NCBI GenBank assembly: GCA_012515365.1
Contig: JAAYYM010000105.1
Location: 1 to 19,061 of the forward strand
Length of the DNA stretch: 19,061 nt
DNA from: Clostridia bacterium
GTDB taxonomy: Bacteria > Bacillota_A > Clostridia > Lachnospirales > Lachnospiraceae
Reading direction: 5' to 3'
The notes beneath the pieces were generated by a model, which saw only the letters and a list, made by a program, of their open reading frames with translations, was not told the DNA's origin and did no database searches. Of the stretch, positions 1 through 6,694 are shown one piece after another (the stretch's first letter is position 1; each line of letters begins with the position of its first letter). The position numbers and the translations under genes are program-made.

Positions 1-902
1 TCTTTATTGCAGGTATGTTTGTAAAATATGGTCGTGAATATGCTGAGCTTTGTGAGCTGATTGGCAAGCCTGACGAGGCAAAGCGTGCTCTAGCGGAGGT
101 TGATCAGATGTACAATGCCGTCCTGGATGCAGGCTGGGATGGTGAATGGTTCGTTCGTGCCTATGACGCATATGGTAAAAAGATTGGATCTAAAGAATGT
201 AAAGAGGGACAAATCTTTATCGAGCCTCAGGGATTCTGCTCTCTTGCTGGAATCGGTGTTAAAGAAGGTCTTGCTAAAAAAGCGCTGGATTCTGTTAAAG
301 AAAAACTGGATACGAAATACGGCGTTATGATCCTTCAGCCAGCTTATACTGAATATCACTTAGAGCTTGGTGAAGTAAGCTCTTACCCACCAGGATATAA
401 AGAAAATGCTGGTATCTTCTGCCACAACAATCCATGGGTATCAATTGCTGAAACTGTAATCGGACGTGGTGACCGTGCATTTGAAGTGTATCAGAAAACA
501 TGTCCTGCTTATACAGAGGAAATCAGCGAAATCCACAGAACAGAGCCATATGTATATGCGCAGATGATCGCCGGTGCAGATGCGAAGTTCCACGGAGAAG
601 CTAAGAACAGCTGGTTAACAGGAACCGCTGCATGGACTTTCGTTAATATTTCTCAGTACATCCTGGGTGTATATCCTACACACAAAGGATTGAGCATTGA
701 TCCATGTACGCCAAAGAACTTTGGTGACTTTAGCCTCGTCAGAAAATTCAGAGAAGGAACTTATTACATAGAGGTTAAAAATCCTTCCAACGTTGAAAAA
801 GGTGTTAAGAGCCTAAATGTAGACGGCAAGGAAATCAATGGCTGTGTAATTCCTTATGAAAAGGGTAAAACAGAATATCATGTAGTTGTAACAATGGGCT
901 AA
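1..902 (+). CDS. GH94 cellobiose-phosphorylase-type enzyme, C-terminal part (5' end outside window)
   Basis: This is the C-terminal part of an inverting glycoside phosphorylase of family GH94. Such enzymes split a beta-linked disaccharide with phosphate in the cytoplasm, giving a sugar 1-phosphate without spending ATP. The reading frame is open from base 3, before the first Met codon at 15, so the gene enters from the left. The segments [38 protein letters not shown] and [11 protein letters not shown] are typical of the (alpha/alpha)6 catalytic barrel, and the last 70 or so residues match the C-terminal beta domain. About 300 residues are visible of a family usually near 800. Cellobiose is the most likely substrate. 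Cellodextrin or another beta-glucoside/mannoside cannot be excluded, because the acceptor-site loops lie largely in the missing part. A strong terminator follows at 935-982. Confidence 0.85.
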   Translation, partial: FIAGMFVKYGREYAELCELIGKPDEAKRALAEVDQMYNAVLDAGWDGEWFVRAYDAYGKKIGSKECKEGQIFIEPQGFCSLAGIGVKEGLAKKALDSVKEKLDTKYGVMILQPAYTEYHLELGEVSSYPPGYKENAGIFCHNNPWVSIAETVIGRGDRAFEVYQKTCPAYTEEISEIHRTEPYVYAQMIAGADAKFHGEAKNSWLTGTAAWTFVNISQYILGVYPTHKGLSIDPCTPKNFGDFSLVRKFREGTYYIEVKNPSNVEKGVKSLNVDGKEINGCVIPYEKGKTEYHVVVTMG

Positions 903-908
903 TTTATC

Positions 909-947
909 GAGCTGATAATATGAGCTGACTATATGAGCTGCTACCGA
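909..947. repeat. three tandem 13-bp units beginning GAGCTG
   Basis: Units start at 909, 922 and 935. The first two differ at two of 13 positions; the third keeps GAGCTG and then diverges into the terminator stem. The repeat sits between the GH94 stop codon and its terminator. Confidence 0.6.
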
Positions 948-982
948 ATGAAGAATCAGGTAGCAGCTCTTTATTTTCTTTT
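935..982 (+). terminator. intrinsic terminator of the GH94 gene
   Basis: A perfect 11-bp stem (935-945 with 959-969) encloses a 13-nt loop and is followed by a T-rich tract (970-982). It lies 32 bases after the stop codon. Confidence 0.85.
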
Positions 983-1049
983 ACCCTTCCTTGATCTCTC
1001 TAGGAACAAGTAAAGAAACGAAAAAAGGACGACAGAAATTTCTTATAAG

Positions 1050-1078
1050 TTGCAAATAACTGTAAAAAAAGATATAAT
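1050..1078 (+). promoter_or_regulatory. promoter of the phosphoribosyltransferase-like gene
   Basis: A -35 box TTGCAA (1050-1055) and a perfect -10 box TATAAT (1073-1078) are separated by 17 bp, about 30 bp before the preferred start codon at 1111. Confidence 0.75.
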
Positions 1079-1110
1079 GAAAACATCAAACAAAAAGGGA
1101 GATGACTATT

Positions 1111-1755
1111 ATGGAACAACGTGTAGCAAAGATACCTTCTAAGAAATTTCCAGATGTACACCTTCGTGTAATTCCCGGACATTTTATGACCTCACACTCG
1201 CACATCAATTACTATGTAGATATGACGATGTTGAAAATGAGACAGAGCGAGGCCAAAGCAGCTGCAAAAGCAATTGCATCCACCTATAGCACAACTACGA
1301 TCGTCGATACAATTGTCTGCATGGACGGTTGCGAAGTGATTGGTTCCTACCTTGCCGATGAGCTTACCAATGCAGGGATTCTATCCATGAATGCTCACAA
1401 GACAATTTACATCGTATCCCCTGAATACAACGCAACAGGACAGATCATATTCCGTCAAAATCTCGTACCAATGATAGAAAATAAACATATACTACTTTTA
1501 CTGGCATCTACCACCACAGGAAAAACACTTGCAAAATGCCTTGACTGCATCGATTATTACAAAGGCAATCTAGCTGGAATCACTTCCCTGTTCAGCGCCG
1601 TAAATAAAATAGCCGACATCCCTGTAAACGCTCTTTTCACAACTGCAGATCTTCCCGACTACAAAAATTATGTCACAAAAGACTGCCCACTGTGCAAAGA
1701 AGGACAAGCCATCGACGCCATCGTCAACGGCTTCGGCTACTCCACCTTCATGTAA
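1111..1755 (+). CDS. phosphoribosyltransferase-like protein (orotate PRTase-related), altered PRPP loop
   Basis: The 214-residue protein has the layout of a type I phosphoribosyltransferase related to orotate PRTase. The hydrophobic strand plus loop at residues 127-139 (HILLLLASTTTGK) aligns with the PRPP-binding motif, where the family normally has two acidic residues followed by a TTG-type turn. Here Ala-Ser (132-133) replaces the acidic pair, while TTTGKT remains. The C-terminus has a CPLC motif (192-195) and ends in IDAIVNGFGYSTF. I prefer ATG 1111 over ATG 1102, because the AGGGAG site at 1096-1101 is nine bases from 1111 but would abut 1102. The gene has its own promoter and is not in an operon. 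It could be a diverged PyrE, a regulatory PRTase-fold protein, or an enzyme using another substrate. Assignment to the fold is fairly sure; the activity is not. Confidence 0.7.
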   Translation: MEQRVAKIPSKKFPDVHLRVIPGHFMTSHSHINYYVDMTMLKMRQSEAKAAAKAIASTYSTTTIVDTIVCMDGCEVIGSYLADELTNAGILSMNAHKTIYIVSPEYNATGQIIFRQNLVPMIENKHILLLLASTTTGKTLAKCLDCIDYYKGNLAGITSLFSAVNKIADIPVNALFTTADLPDYKNYVTKDCPLCKEGQAIDAIVNGFGYSTFM

Positions 1756-1842
1756 GCACCACAAACAAACTCAATCTTCTCGCACCCCATACCCAGGGCA
1801 GAACTCGTTCTCGCCCATCCGCAGCCACCAAAGAATGAGATT

Positions 1843-2001
1843 GAAGCGCTGTGATACCGGGGTGGATTGCTCTGAATGGGCCAAAGGCGCCTGAAAACTC
1901 TATAGAAAAAGCTGGAGCCACTGCTCCAGCTTTTTCTATGTCCTGCAGAGTTAGAAGGGAACGACGCTTCAGAGCAATCCACCCCGGTATCACAGCTCTT
2001 C
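1843..2001. repeat. nested palindromic element (possible MITE-like or dispersed repeat), no coding capacity
   Basis: This fills most of the 308-bp gap between two convergent genes. The outer arms 1848-1876 and 1968-1996 are a perfect 29-bp inverted repeat. After one mismatch the pairing continues for four more bp (1843-1846 with 1998-2001). In the centre a second, independent hairpin (1902-1918 with 1923-1939) is a perfect 17-bp stem with a 4-nt loop. Short reading frames across it are by-products of the palindrome. No transposase is present, and I see no clear target-site duplication. The remaining part of the gap (1756-1842) holds only an imperfect GGGC/GAAC...GTTC/GCCC hairpin at 1796-1816. 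A dispersed non-autonomous element is my inference; copies elsewhere in the genome cannot be checked here. Confidence 0.75.
1902..1939. terminator. bidirectional intrinsic terminator in the core of the palindrome
   Basis: A 17-bp perfect stem with a 4-nt loop has an A-run on its 5' side and a T-run on its 3' side. It can therefore end transcripts from both the PRTase-like gene (+) and the beta-lactamase-type gene (-). Confidence 0.7.
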
Positions 2002-2063
2002 CACACAACCTCCAACCTTCACTCTCTTCCATCTCATCCTACATCTGCCTCAACAATACCTCC

Positions 2064-3227
2064 CTACTCAACAGCCCCATAAATAATCTGATTCATTCTT
2101 CTCCTAAGCCCCAAATCTGCACCTTCCACAATCTGCTGAAAATAAAGTGCCACCAGCTGCTCTGTCTGATCCACACAGAAAAAAGTTCCCATCATGCCAT
2201 CCCAGCCAAATTCTCCAATACTTCCACTAAATCCCGCCGCACCTTTATTTTCAAAAATTCGCAATAGATTACTGTAAGTATAGCCATCCGTTGATTCAAA
2301 CCATAAATCCTTTTTGACGGCATCTGTTAATTGATTGGTCTTCATGAATTCTACTGTTTTGCGACCAAGGATTCTGACACCATTCAGTGTTCCATTATGA
2401 AGCAGCATTTGCGCAAATTTTGTATAATCATTCATTGTGGAGCACAGTCCTGCGCCGCCTCCCTCATAAGTCGTTGCATACGCGCAAGTAAATGCACCCA
2501 GGCCACGAAGTCTTTTCTCAGATGCTTTTTCTAAAATACCATCTGCCCTACGCTGATAGACCGTAGCAAGTCTGTTGATACGCTCACCAAGACCCGCGTA
2601 ATACGAAGTCTCATTCATCCCAAGAGGTTCAAAGATTTCTTTCTTGAGAAAATCTCCATAGTTCATACCAGCGACCACTTCTACCACACCAGACAGTACA
2701 TCAGCTGAAACGCTGTAAAACCAACGTGTTCCAGGTTGAAACATAAGCGGTGCTAAAGCAATCATATTGCATAACTCTATTGTATTGACCGGATCTCCCT
2801 TTGCCTCTCTTTCTTCGATTTCATTTGAAATATCATTGAGGTATCTGCCTGCACCATGCTCAAGAGACGGATATACAAGTCCGGAAGTCATATTCAGGCA
2901 ATGCTGTATGGTCATGGGCGTCTTAACAGGAACCAGCCCTGACGTATCTGTCAATACTCTCTGCTTAGCAAAAGCAGGTAAATACTTGCTGATCGGATCA
3001 CGCAGATCAAGCAGTCCACGCTCATGAAGAATCATAATTGCTGTTGCAGTGACTGGTTTGGTCATTGAATAAATTCTAAATATTGTGTCCTCTTTGTAAT
3101 CGCCAAAACACTGATCATATATCATTTCATTCTGTTTGAGCACTCTGACCGACATGTCTTTTAATCGTCCCATTTCGATTTCCTTTTCGATCGTTTTGGT
3201 TAGATATTCCAATTGATTTCGATTCAT
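2064..3227 (-). CDS. serine beta-lactamase-family hydrolase (class C / EstB-like)
   Basis: The 387-residue protein belongs to the class C beta-lactamase-like serine hydrolases (COG1680), a family that includes esterases and D-amino-acid peptidases. The catalytic SxxK motif is SMTK at residues 54-57, following FRIY. The second motif is YSVS at 171-174, in the place of the YxN/YxS tyrosine. Near the C-terminus the segment GWDGMMGTFFCVDQ occupies the third conserved region, as in EstB-type enzymes. There is no signal peptide, so the protein is probably cytoplasmic and an esterase rather than a true antibiotic-inactivating lactamase. The ATG at 3227 has an AAAGG site eight bases upstream. It stands alone, divergent from the AbrB-type gene and convergent with the PRTase-like gene. 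The real substrate cannot be read from the sequence. Confidence 0.85.
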   Translation of the reverse strand: MNRNQLEYLTKTIEKEIEMGRLKDMSVRVLKQNEMIYDQCFGDYKEDTIFRIYSMTKPVTATAIMILHERGLLDLRDPISKYLPAFAKQRVLTDTSGLVPVKTPMTIQHCLNMTSGLVYPSLEHGAGRYLNDISNEIEEREAKGDPVNTIELCNMIALAPLMFQPGTRWFYSVSADVLSGVVEVVAGMNYGDFLKKEIFEPLGMNETSYYAGLGERINRLATVYQRRADGILEKASEKRLRGLGAFTCAYATTYEGGGAGLCSTMNDYTKFAQMLLHNGTLNGVRILGRKTVEFMKTNQLTDAVKKDLWFESTDGYTYSNLLRIFENKGAAGFSGSIGEFGWDGMMGTFFCVDQTEQLVALYFQQIVEGADLGLRRRMNQIIYGAVE

Positions 3228-3312
3228 TTTTCCATCCTTTCTGATTTCAAATCATTACAATTACAAAACTGTTAAAATACTGTTAGGAAGTGCATAAAAT
3301 ATGGTTTTTTTA

Positions 3313-3341
3313 TTGTTCTTTTTATATAAAACTGTTATAAT
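3313..3341 (+). promoter_or_regulatory. promoter of the AbrB-type gene
   Basis: TTGTTC (3313-3318) and a perfect TATAAT (3336-3341) are 17 bp apart. The -10 box overlaps the third copy of an ACTGTTA motif, whose other copies lie at 3268-3274 and 3279-3285. Confidence 0.7.
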
Positions 3342-3376
3342 ATCTGAGTACAAATATTTAATCGGAGGAAGTACAT

Positions 3377-3643
3377 ATGAAAACTACTGGTATCACTAGA
3401 AAGCTTGATGAACTTGGTAGAATCACCATACCAAAAGAAATTCGTGATCACCTTGGAATTCCTGAAAGAGATGCTCTTCACATTTTTCTGGATGAAAAGA
3501 ATGAGCGCATCGTATTAGAAAAATATTTCCCATGCGATATGTTTACCGGAGAACGTGAAGATCTAATCGATTATCACGATAACAAGGTTTCAAAAAATTC
3601 TATCATTGAAATGGCTAAATTAGCTGGATTCAAAGTAAAATAG
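3377..3643 (+). CDS. AbrB/SpoVT-family transcriptional regulator
   Basis: This 88-residue protein starts with a typical AbrB/MazE-type swapped-hairpin DNA-binding domain (about residues 1-47), with the signature LDELGRITIPKEIRDHLGI followed by a strand ending in IVLEKY. The family forms dimers that bind DNA as transition-state regulators. The C-terminal 40 residues (CDMFTGEREDLIDYH onward) are a short tail that could mediate oligomerisation or ligand sensing. The ATG at 3377 has a perfect GGAGG (3364-3368) eight bases upstream and a good promoter. A toxin-antitoxin role is unlikely, since no partner gene is adjacent. The target genes are unknown; the divergent beta-lactamase-type gene is one candidate by position. 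Confidence 0.85.
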   Translation: MKTTGITRKLDELGRITIPKEIRDHLGIPERDALHIFLDEKNERIVLEKYFPCDMFTGEREDLIDYHDNKVSKNSIIEMAKLAGFKVK

Positions 3644-3667
3644 CTGTTACTTACAAGATTACAAGCA

Positions 3668-3708
3668 AAGAAAAGCATTGCCACTGTTTAAGCGGCGATG
3701 CTTTTCTT
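3668..3708. terminator. bidirectional terminator between convergent AbrB-type and GH113-like genes
   Basis: A 15-bp stem (3668-3682 with 3694-3708, one T-G wobble) has an A-rich left arm and a T-rich right arm. It begins directly after the stop codon of the minus-strand glycosidase gene (3709) and 24 bp after the AbrB-type stop codon. Confidence 0.75.
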
Positions 3709-4632
3709 CTATTGATAAAACTGCCGCACGATTTCCTCTGCCGGTTTTCCATAAATATCATATCGTCTGTCACTTTTTGCAAGTTCGCTCTTGTATTGCT
3801 TAATTCCCCACTCCCAAACGCCATATCCATTGATCCATGTTCTTTTCTCACAGCTTGTAAACATCGCCTTGTACCACTCCGCCTGTTCCTTCAGGTTGAC
3901 ACTGCCGTCAAGGCACCATTTATTCGGAACCTTTGAAGATCCCGTCGTAGACATACAGCCTACTTCTGCAAAGAAAAATGGTTTCTGATACTTCTTTACC
4001 GTCTGCTCAATCCGATCAAGCTCCTGCTCCCAGTCATTTAATGGATAATAGCCGCTTGATGAGATCACATCCACGCAGTCCCACCATTTCACGTGCTCCT
4101 CCTGGTATTTGTCCGTATTATATGAAACCAGACCATCATACTCATTACGAATATCATCGATTAATGTCCGCCACTCTTTTTCCCTTCGCTCTGCCATAAC
4201 CATCTCACAGCCTGCGATAAACATATCACATTTCTCCTGTTGTGCGATCTTAGCAAAATGAAGCATAAATGCAGTGTAGGATTGAAACCAGTTACACCAT
4301 TTGGGTTCACAATGTACATCATTGTCAAAAAAGTTAATAAAGGCACGCCATGTACCATTTTTGCAATTGACAGTAGGTTTTAAAAATACACGCAGGCCTA
4401 GCGTTTTAGCCAGCCTGATCATATCACAAAGCTCCTCATCCCCGATTGTTGCCGGTGAAGAGAAATCAATCTCCTCTGACTGTGCAGTATCCTGAAGCCC
4501 ATTTGGCACTAAAATAATGGTATTGGCACCTGTCCTGTGTTTTAGATTCATGAGACTGCTTCGCGCCTCTTCCTTTTTGAAAGAGCCTCGTGCAGCAAAT
4601 GTTCCGAAGGTAATTCCCTTCACCTTTTCCAT
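3709..4632 (-). CDS. GH113-like glycosidase (probable cytoplasmic beta-mannanase type)
   Basis: The protein has the (beta/alpha)8 layout of clan GH-A hydrolases and most resembles family GH113. From the Met codon chosen here, a glutamate at about 143 (GCEMVMAER, end of strand 4) is the likely acid/base. A second at about 223 (FFFAEVGCMS, end of strand 7) is the likely nucleophile. SSSGYYPLNDW and WINGYGVWEW are further barrel-end segments typical of the clan. There is no signal peptide, so the enzyme would act on oligosaccharides already imported. I chose the ATG at 4632 because GGAGG at 4641-4645 is eight bases upstream. The more upstream ATG at 4647 overlaps that site and lacks its own. The gene is divergent from an AraC regulator, its probable activator. 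GH113 enzymes act on beta-mannan; specificity here is inferred from family only. Confidence 0.75.
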   Translation of the reverse strand: MEKVKGITFGTFAARGSFKKEEARSSLMNLKHRTGANTIILVPNGLQDTAQSEEIDFSSPATIGDEELCDMIRLAKTLGLRVFLKPTVNCKNGTWRAFINFFDNDVHCEPKWCNWFQSYTAFMLHFAKIAQQEKCDMFIAGCEMVMAERREKEWRTLIDDIRNEYDGLVSYNTDKYQEEHVKWWDCVDVISSSGYYPLNDWEQELDRIEQTVKKYQKPFFFAEVGCMSTTGSSKVPNKWCLDGSVNLKEQAEWYKAMFTSCEKRTWINGYGVWEWGIKQYKSELAKSDRRYDIYGKPAEEIVRQFYQ

Positions 4633-4640
4633 GATCATTT

Positions 4641-4645
4641 CCTCC
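4641..4645 (-). promoter_or_regulatory. ribosome binding site that sets the GH113-like start at 4632
   Basis: GGAGG lies eight bases before the ATG at 4630-4632. It falls inside the first codons of the longer frame, which argues against a start at 4647. Confidence 0.7.
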
Positions 4646-4688
4646 ATAGGTCATCTTATGTAACAATCTATCATCAGATCACCCTTTA

Positions 4689-4697
4689 TGCTATAAT
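4689..4697 (+). promoter_or_regulatory. extended -10 promoter of the first AraC-family gene
   Basis: TGCTATAAT is a TGn-extended -10 box with a perfect TATAAT (4692-4697). The -35 region is poor, as expected for an extended -10 or activator-dependent promoter. Confidence 0.6.
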
Positions 4698-4706
4698 AAT
4701 TAAAGT

Positions 4707-4725
4707 TAGAAATCGTACATTTCTA
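4707..4725. promoter_or_regulatory. operator-like palindrome between the GH113-like and AraC genes
   Basis: Seven-bp arms TAGAAAT / ATTTCTA flank the 5-nt centre CGTAC. The site lies just downstream of the AraC -10 box, at about the expected transcription start, so a bound protein could block or control it. Confidence 0.5.
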
Positions 4726-4755
4726 TCATACCACGTAATCCAACCGGAGGAACAG

Positions 4756-5655
4756 ATGCAATACTTATTTGAATACGGCGATATGCTGAATGCTCCCTAC
4801 GAGGCCTTTACACTGGACACCTCCAAAGGGGCAATGTCTATAGACCCGCACTGGCATTATTATACCGAAATCATATATCTTTTAGAGGGCTCCATCATGG
4901 TCGAAAGTGATGAAGAATCCTATATTATGTATGAAGGAGATCTGGTTTTATTTTATCCAAAATCGATCCATGCAATCTATTCCATTTCTCCAAAGCCGGC
5001 AATTTATGTAGTTCTTAAATTTGATATCAATGCACTCAGTATTTCAAATAGTTATACACCACGTTTTGCAGTCATTTTACAAAGTGCTCGGAATCAAAAG
5101 AATATGCAGATTCTCTTTCAGGCAAAGGAGCTCGCAGATTTACACATAAAGGAGCTTATGCTGACCTGCGTCAGAGAGATGCATGAGCAGGATTATGGAT
5201 ATGATATCAAACTGCATTCCCTGCTCTGTGATCTGATGGTATATCTGATCCGCTATTGGAGAAAGCAAGGCTTTAACCCTGATTTCACTCCTGTTTCATC
5301 TGCAGACGAACAGAATATCAATAACATCACCGAATACATTGATGCACATTCTGATGAGCCTCTTTTGGTTGAAGATCTGGCGAAACAGTGCCATATGAGC
5401 TATTCTTATTTTGCCAAGAACTTTCGTACATTGTATGGAAAATCCTGCAAAGAATATATTGAATTCATCAAAGTATGTAAAGCAGACGGTATGCTTCTGT
5501 TCACCGATTGTACGCTAAATTACATCAGTCAGGAAACCGGCTTCACCGACTGCAGCCATTTTATCAAGACCTATAAGAAAATCAAAGGAATCACGCCAAA
5601 ACAACGTCGACTGTCCTATGCACGTATGCATCAAGAACACGAATCCCCTATGTGA
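4756..5655 (+). CDS. AraC-family regulator with N-terminal cupin domain
   Basis: The 299-residue protein has a cupin-type sensor domain followed by an AraC DNA-binding domain. The sensor covers about residues 20-110, with the histidine motif DPHWHYYTEI near 30-39 and a typical EGDLVLFYPKSIHAIY turn. The C-terminal 100 residues carry two helix-turn-helix units. The first is in LLVEDLAKQCHMSYSYFAKN; the second is in NYISQETGFTDCSHFIKTYK, followed by the usual GITPKQRR. GGAGG at 4746-4750 is five bases before the ATG. Its position divergent from the GH113-like glycosidase suggests that it senses an oligosaccharide and activates that gene. A terminator follows at 5665-5691. Confidence 0.9.
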   Translation: MQYLFEYGDMLNAPYEAFTLDTSKGAMSIDPHWHYYTEIIYLLEGSIMVESDEESYIMYEGDLVLFYPKSIHAIYSISPKPAIYVVLKFDINALSISNSYTPRFAVILQSARNQKNMQILFQAKELADLHIKELMLTCVREMHEQDYGYDIKLHSLLCDLMVYLIRYWRKQGFNPDFTPVSSADEQNINNITEYIDAHSDEPLLVEDLAKQCHMSYSYFAKNFRTLYGKSCKEYIEFIKVCKADGMLLFTDCTLNYISQETGFTDCSHFIKTYKKIKGITPKQRRLSYARMHQEHESPM

Positions 5656-5664
5656 AGTGCATAA

Positions 5665-5691
5665 AAAAAGAGCTTTCAACAAGCTCTTTTT
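5665..5691. terminator. bidirectional terminator between AraC gene and tRNA-Arg
   Basis: An 11-bp stem (5665-5675 with 5681-5691) with a 5-nt loop and A/T runs on its arms. It can stop both the plus-strand AraC transcript and the minus-strand tRNA transcript. Confidence 0.8.
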
Positions 5692-5697
5692 GAAGGC

Positions 5698-5771
5698 CGT
5701 GCGCGAGAGGATTCGAACCCCCGACCTTCTGGTCCGTAGCCAGACGCTCTATCCAGCTGAGCTACGCGCAC
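5698..5771 (-). tRNA. tRNA-Arg (anticodon ACG)
   Basis: The minus strand folds as a 74-nt cloverleaf. It has a 7-bp acceptor GTGCGCG/CGCGCAC, a 4-bp D stem GCTC/GAGC and a 5-bp anticodon stem TCTGG/CCAGA. The anticodon loop is CTACGGA (anticodon ACG, read as ICG after deamination). The T arm has the conserved TTCGAAT loop, and the discriminator base is G. The 3' CCA is not encoded, so it must be added by the nucleotidyltransferase. Confidence 0.97.
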
Positions 5772-5785
5772 TTACAACGATGTTA

Positions 5786-5814
5786 ATATTACCACATCAA
5801 CTGCATTAAGTCAA
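5786..5814 (-). promoter_or_regulatory. promoter of tRNA-Arg
   Basis: TTGACT (complement of 5809-5814) and TAATAT (complement of 5786-5791) are exactly 17 bp apart, with a TGG extension before the -10 box. This places the transcript start close to the tRNA 5' end. Confidence 0.8.
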
Positions 5815-5822
5815 TCATTTTT

Positions 5823-6674
5823 CTAAAATTTTGACCTCTTTTCCTCTTCAAAAATAATCGTATCAAACTCTTTCATAGCAAGCTCAATTTCTTCTTTTCC
5901 TCTTGGCGTCCATGCAAATCTGTGAGGCTTATAAAGTCGTTTGCATATCTGATACCCCAGGCATTTGGTATCCTTGAAATTATAGGCAATAAAGTCTGGT
6001 CTGCTGACACAGTTAAGTAACAAATTCGTAAGCAGAAAATTCGTAATGGCATTTTGTCCCTGTTCATTTTTCATATCACAGGAAAGCTGCCCTCTGATAA
6101 TCTCCGGATGTTTTCTGGAAAACCAGCCTGTCAGAAACGGGCTGAAGGATTCTATGCAATACTTTCCCTGATAAAATGACAATGCATGGTCGACCATATT
6201 ACAAAATTCATAATTGCGAATTCCGTTATCACTTTTTAACTCGCAGATCAATGTGGTTTCACCTAATTCTTTCAGAACCTCTTCAAACAACGGTATCCGC
6301 TCTTTCGTTCCCTTTAGGGAAAATGCCTGTAATTCCTCATACGTATAATCACGCAGATAACCTTCTACTCCGCACATGCGTTTCAGTGTCGCATCATGAA
6401 ACACCACCAGCTTAAAATCCTTTGTCATCTGCACATCCAGTTCGACTCCATAGCCCTTTTCTCTTGCCAGTCTAAACGCTGTGAGAGAATTTTCAGGAAT
6501 ATTGCTTCCATGCAGTCCTCTGTGTGCGTAAAGCTTTCCGGTAAAATCTGATGCATCCCGATACCAGTTTGGCTGAATACAAAAAAGTGCAATACCGATC
6601 AAAATAAGTATGAATGTTACAATTGATAATATATAGATTAGAATTGTCGTAATATAAGAACTTAAAGTAATCAT
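5823..6674 (-). CDS. glycerophosphodiester phosphodiesterase, membrane-anchored
   Basis: The 283-residue GDPD-family enzyme would cleave glycerophosphodiesters to glycerol 3-phosphate and an alcohol. An N-terminal transmembrane segment (about residues 8-33) has no lipobox and probably anchors the catalytic domain. The domain starts with YAHRGLHGSNIPENS: H51 and R52 are the first catalytic pair and E62 follows. VELDVQ (E79, D81) provides the metal ligands and VFHD (H93) the second catalytic histidine, all as expected. The C-terminal half is the less conserved part of the TIM barrel. A GGAAG-type site precedes the ATG. The gene lies only 20 bp after the MFS transporter gene, so it is probably the third gene of the AraC-MFS-GDPD operon. 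Its stop codon lies eight bp from the tRNA promoter. Confidence 0.88.
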   Translation of the reverse strand: MITLSSYITTILIYILSIVTFILILIGIALFCIQPNWYRDASDFTGKLYAHRGLHGSNIPENSLTAFRLAREKGYGVELDVQMTKDFKLVVFHDATLKRMCGVEGYLRDYTYEELQAFSLKGTKERIPLFEEVLKELGETTLICELKSDNGIRNYEFCNMVDHALSFYQGKYCIESFSPFLTGWFSRKHPEIIRGQLSCDMKNEQGQNAITNFLLTNLLLNCVSRPDFIAYNFKDTKCLGYQICKRLYKPHRFAWTPRGKEEIELAMKEFDTIIFEEEKRSKF

Positions 6675-6694
6675 CGCTTATCTTCCTTTATTTA

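Noticed and set aside
1737..2267. Several overlapping reading frames of 74 to 138 codons on both strands between the PRTase-like and beta-lactamase-type genes.
   Set aside because: They run across a palindrome, so both strands give near-identical peptides. None has a ribosome binding site or resembles a protein family.
2064..3227. An antibiotic-resistance beta-lactamase.
   Set aside because: There is no signal peptide and the motifs fit esterase-like members of the family better; resistance cannot be claimed from the sequence.
3377..3643. An antitoxin of the MazE/AbrB type.
   Set aside because: No toxin-like gene follows or precedes it; a terminator comes directly after, and the neighbour on the other strand is a glycosidase.
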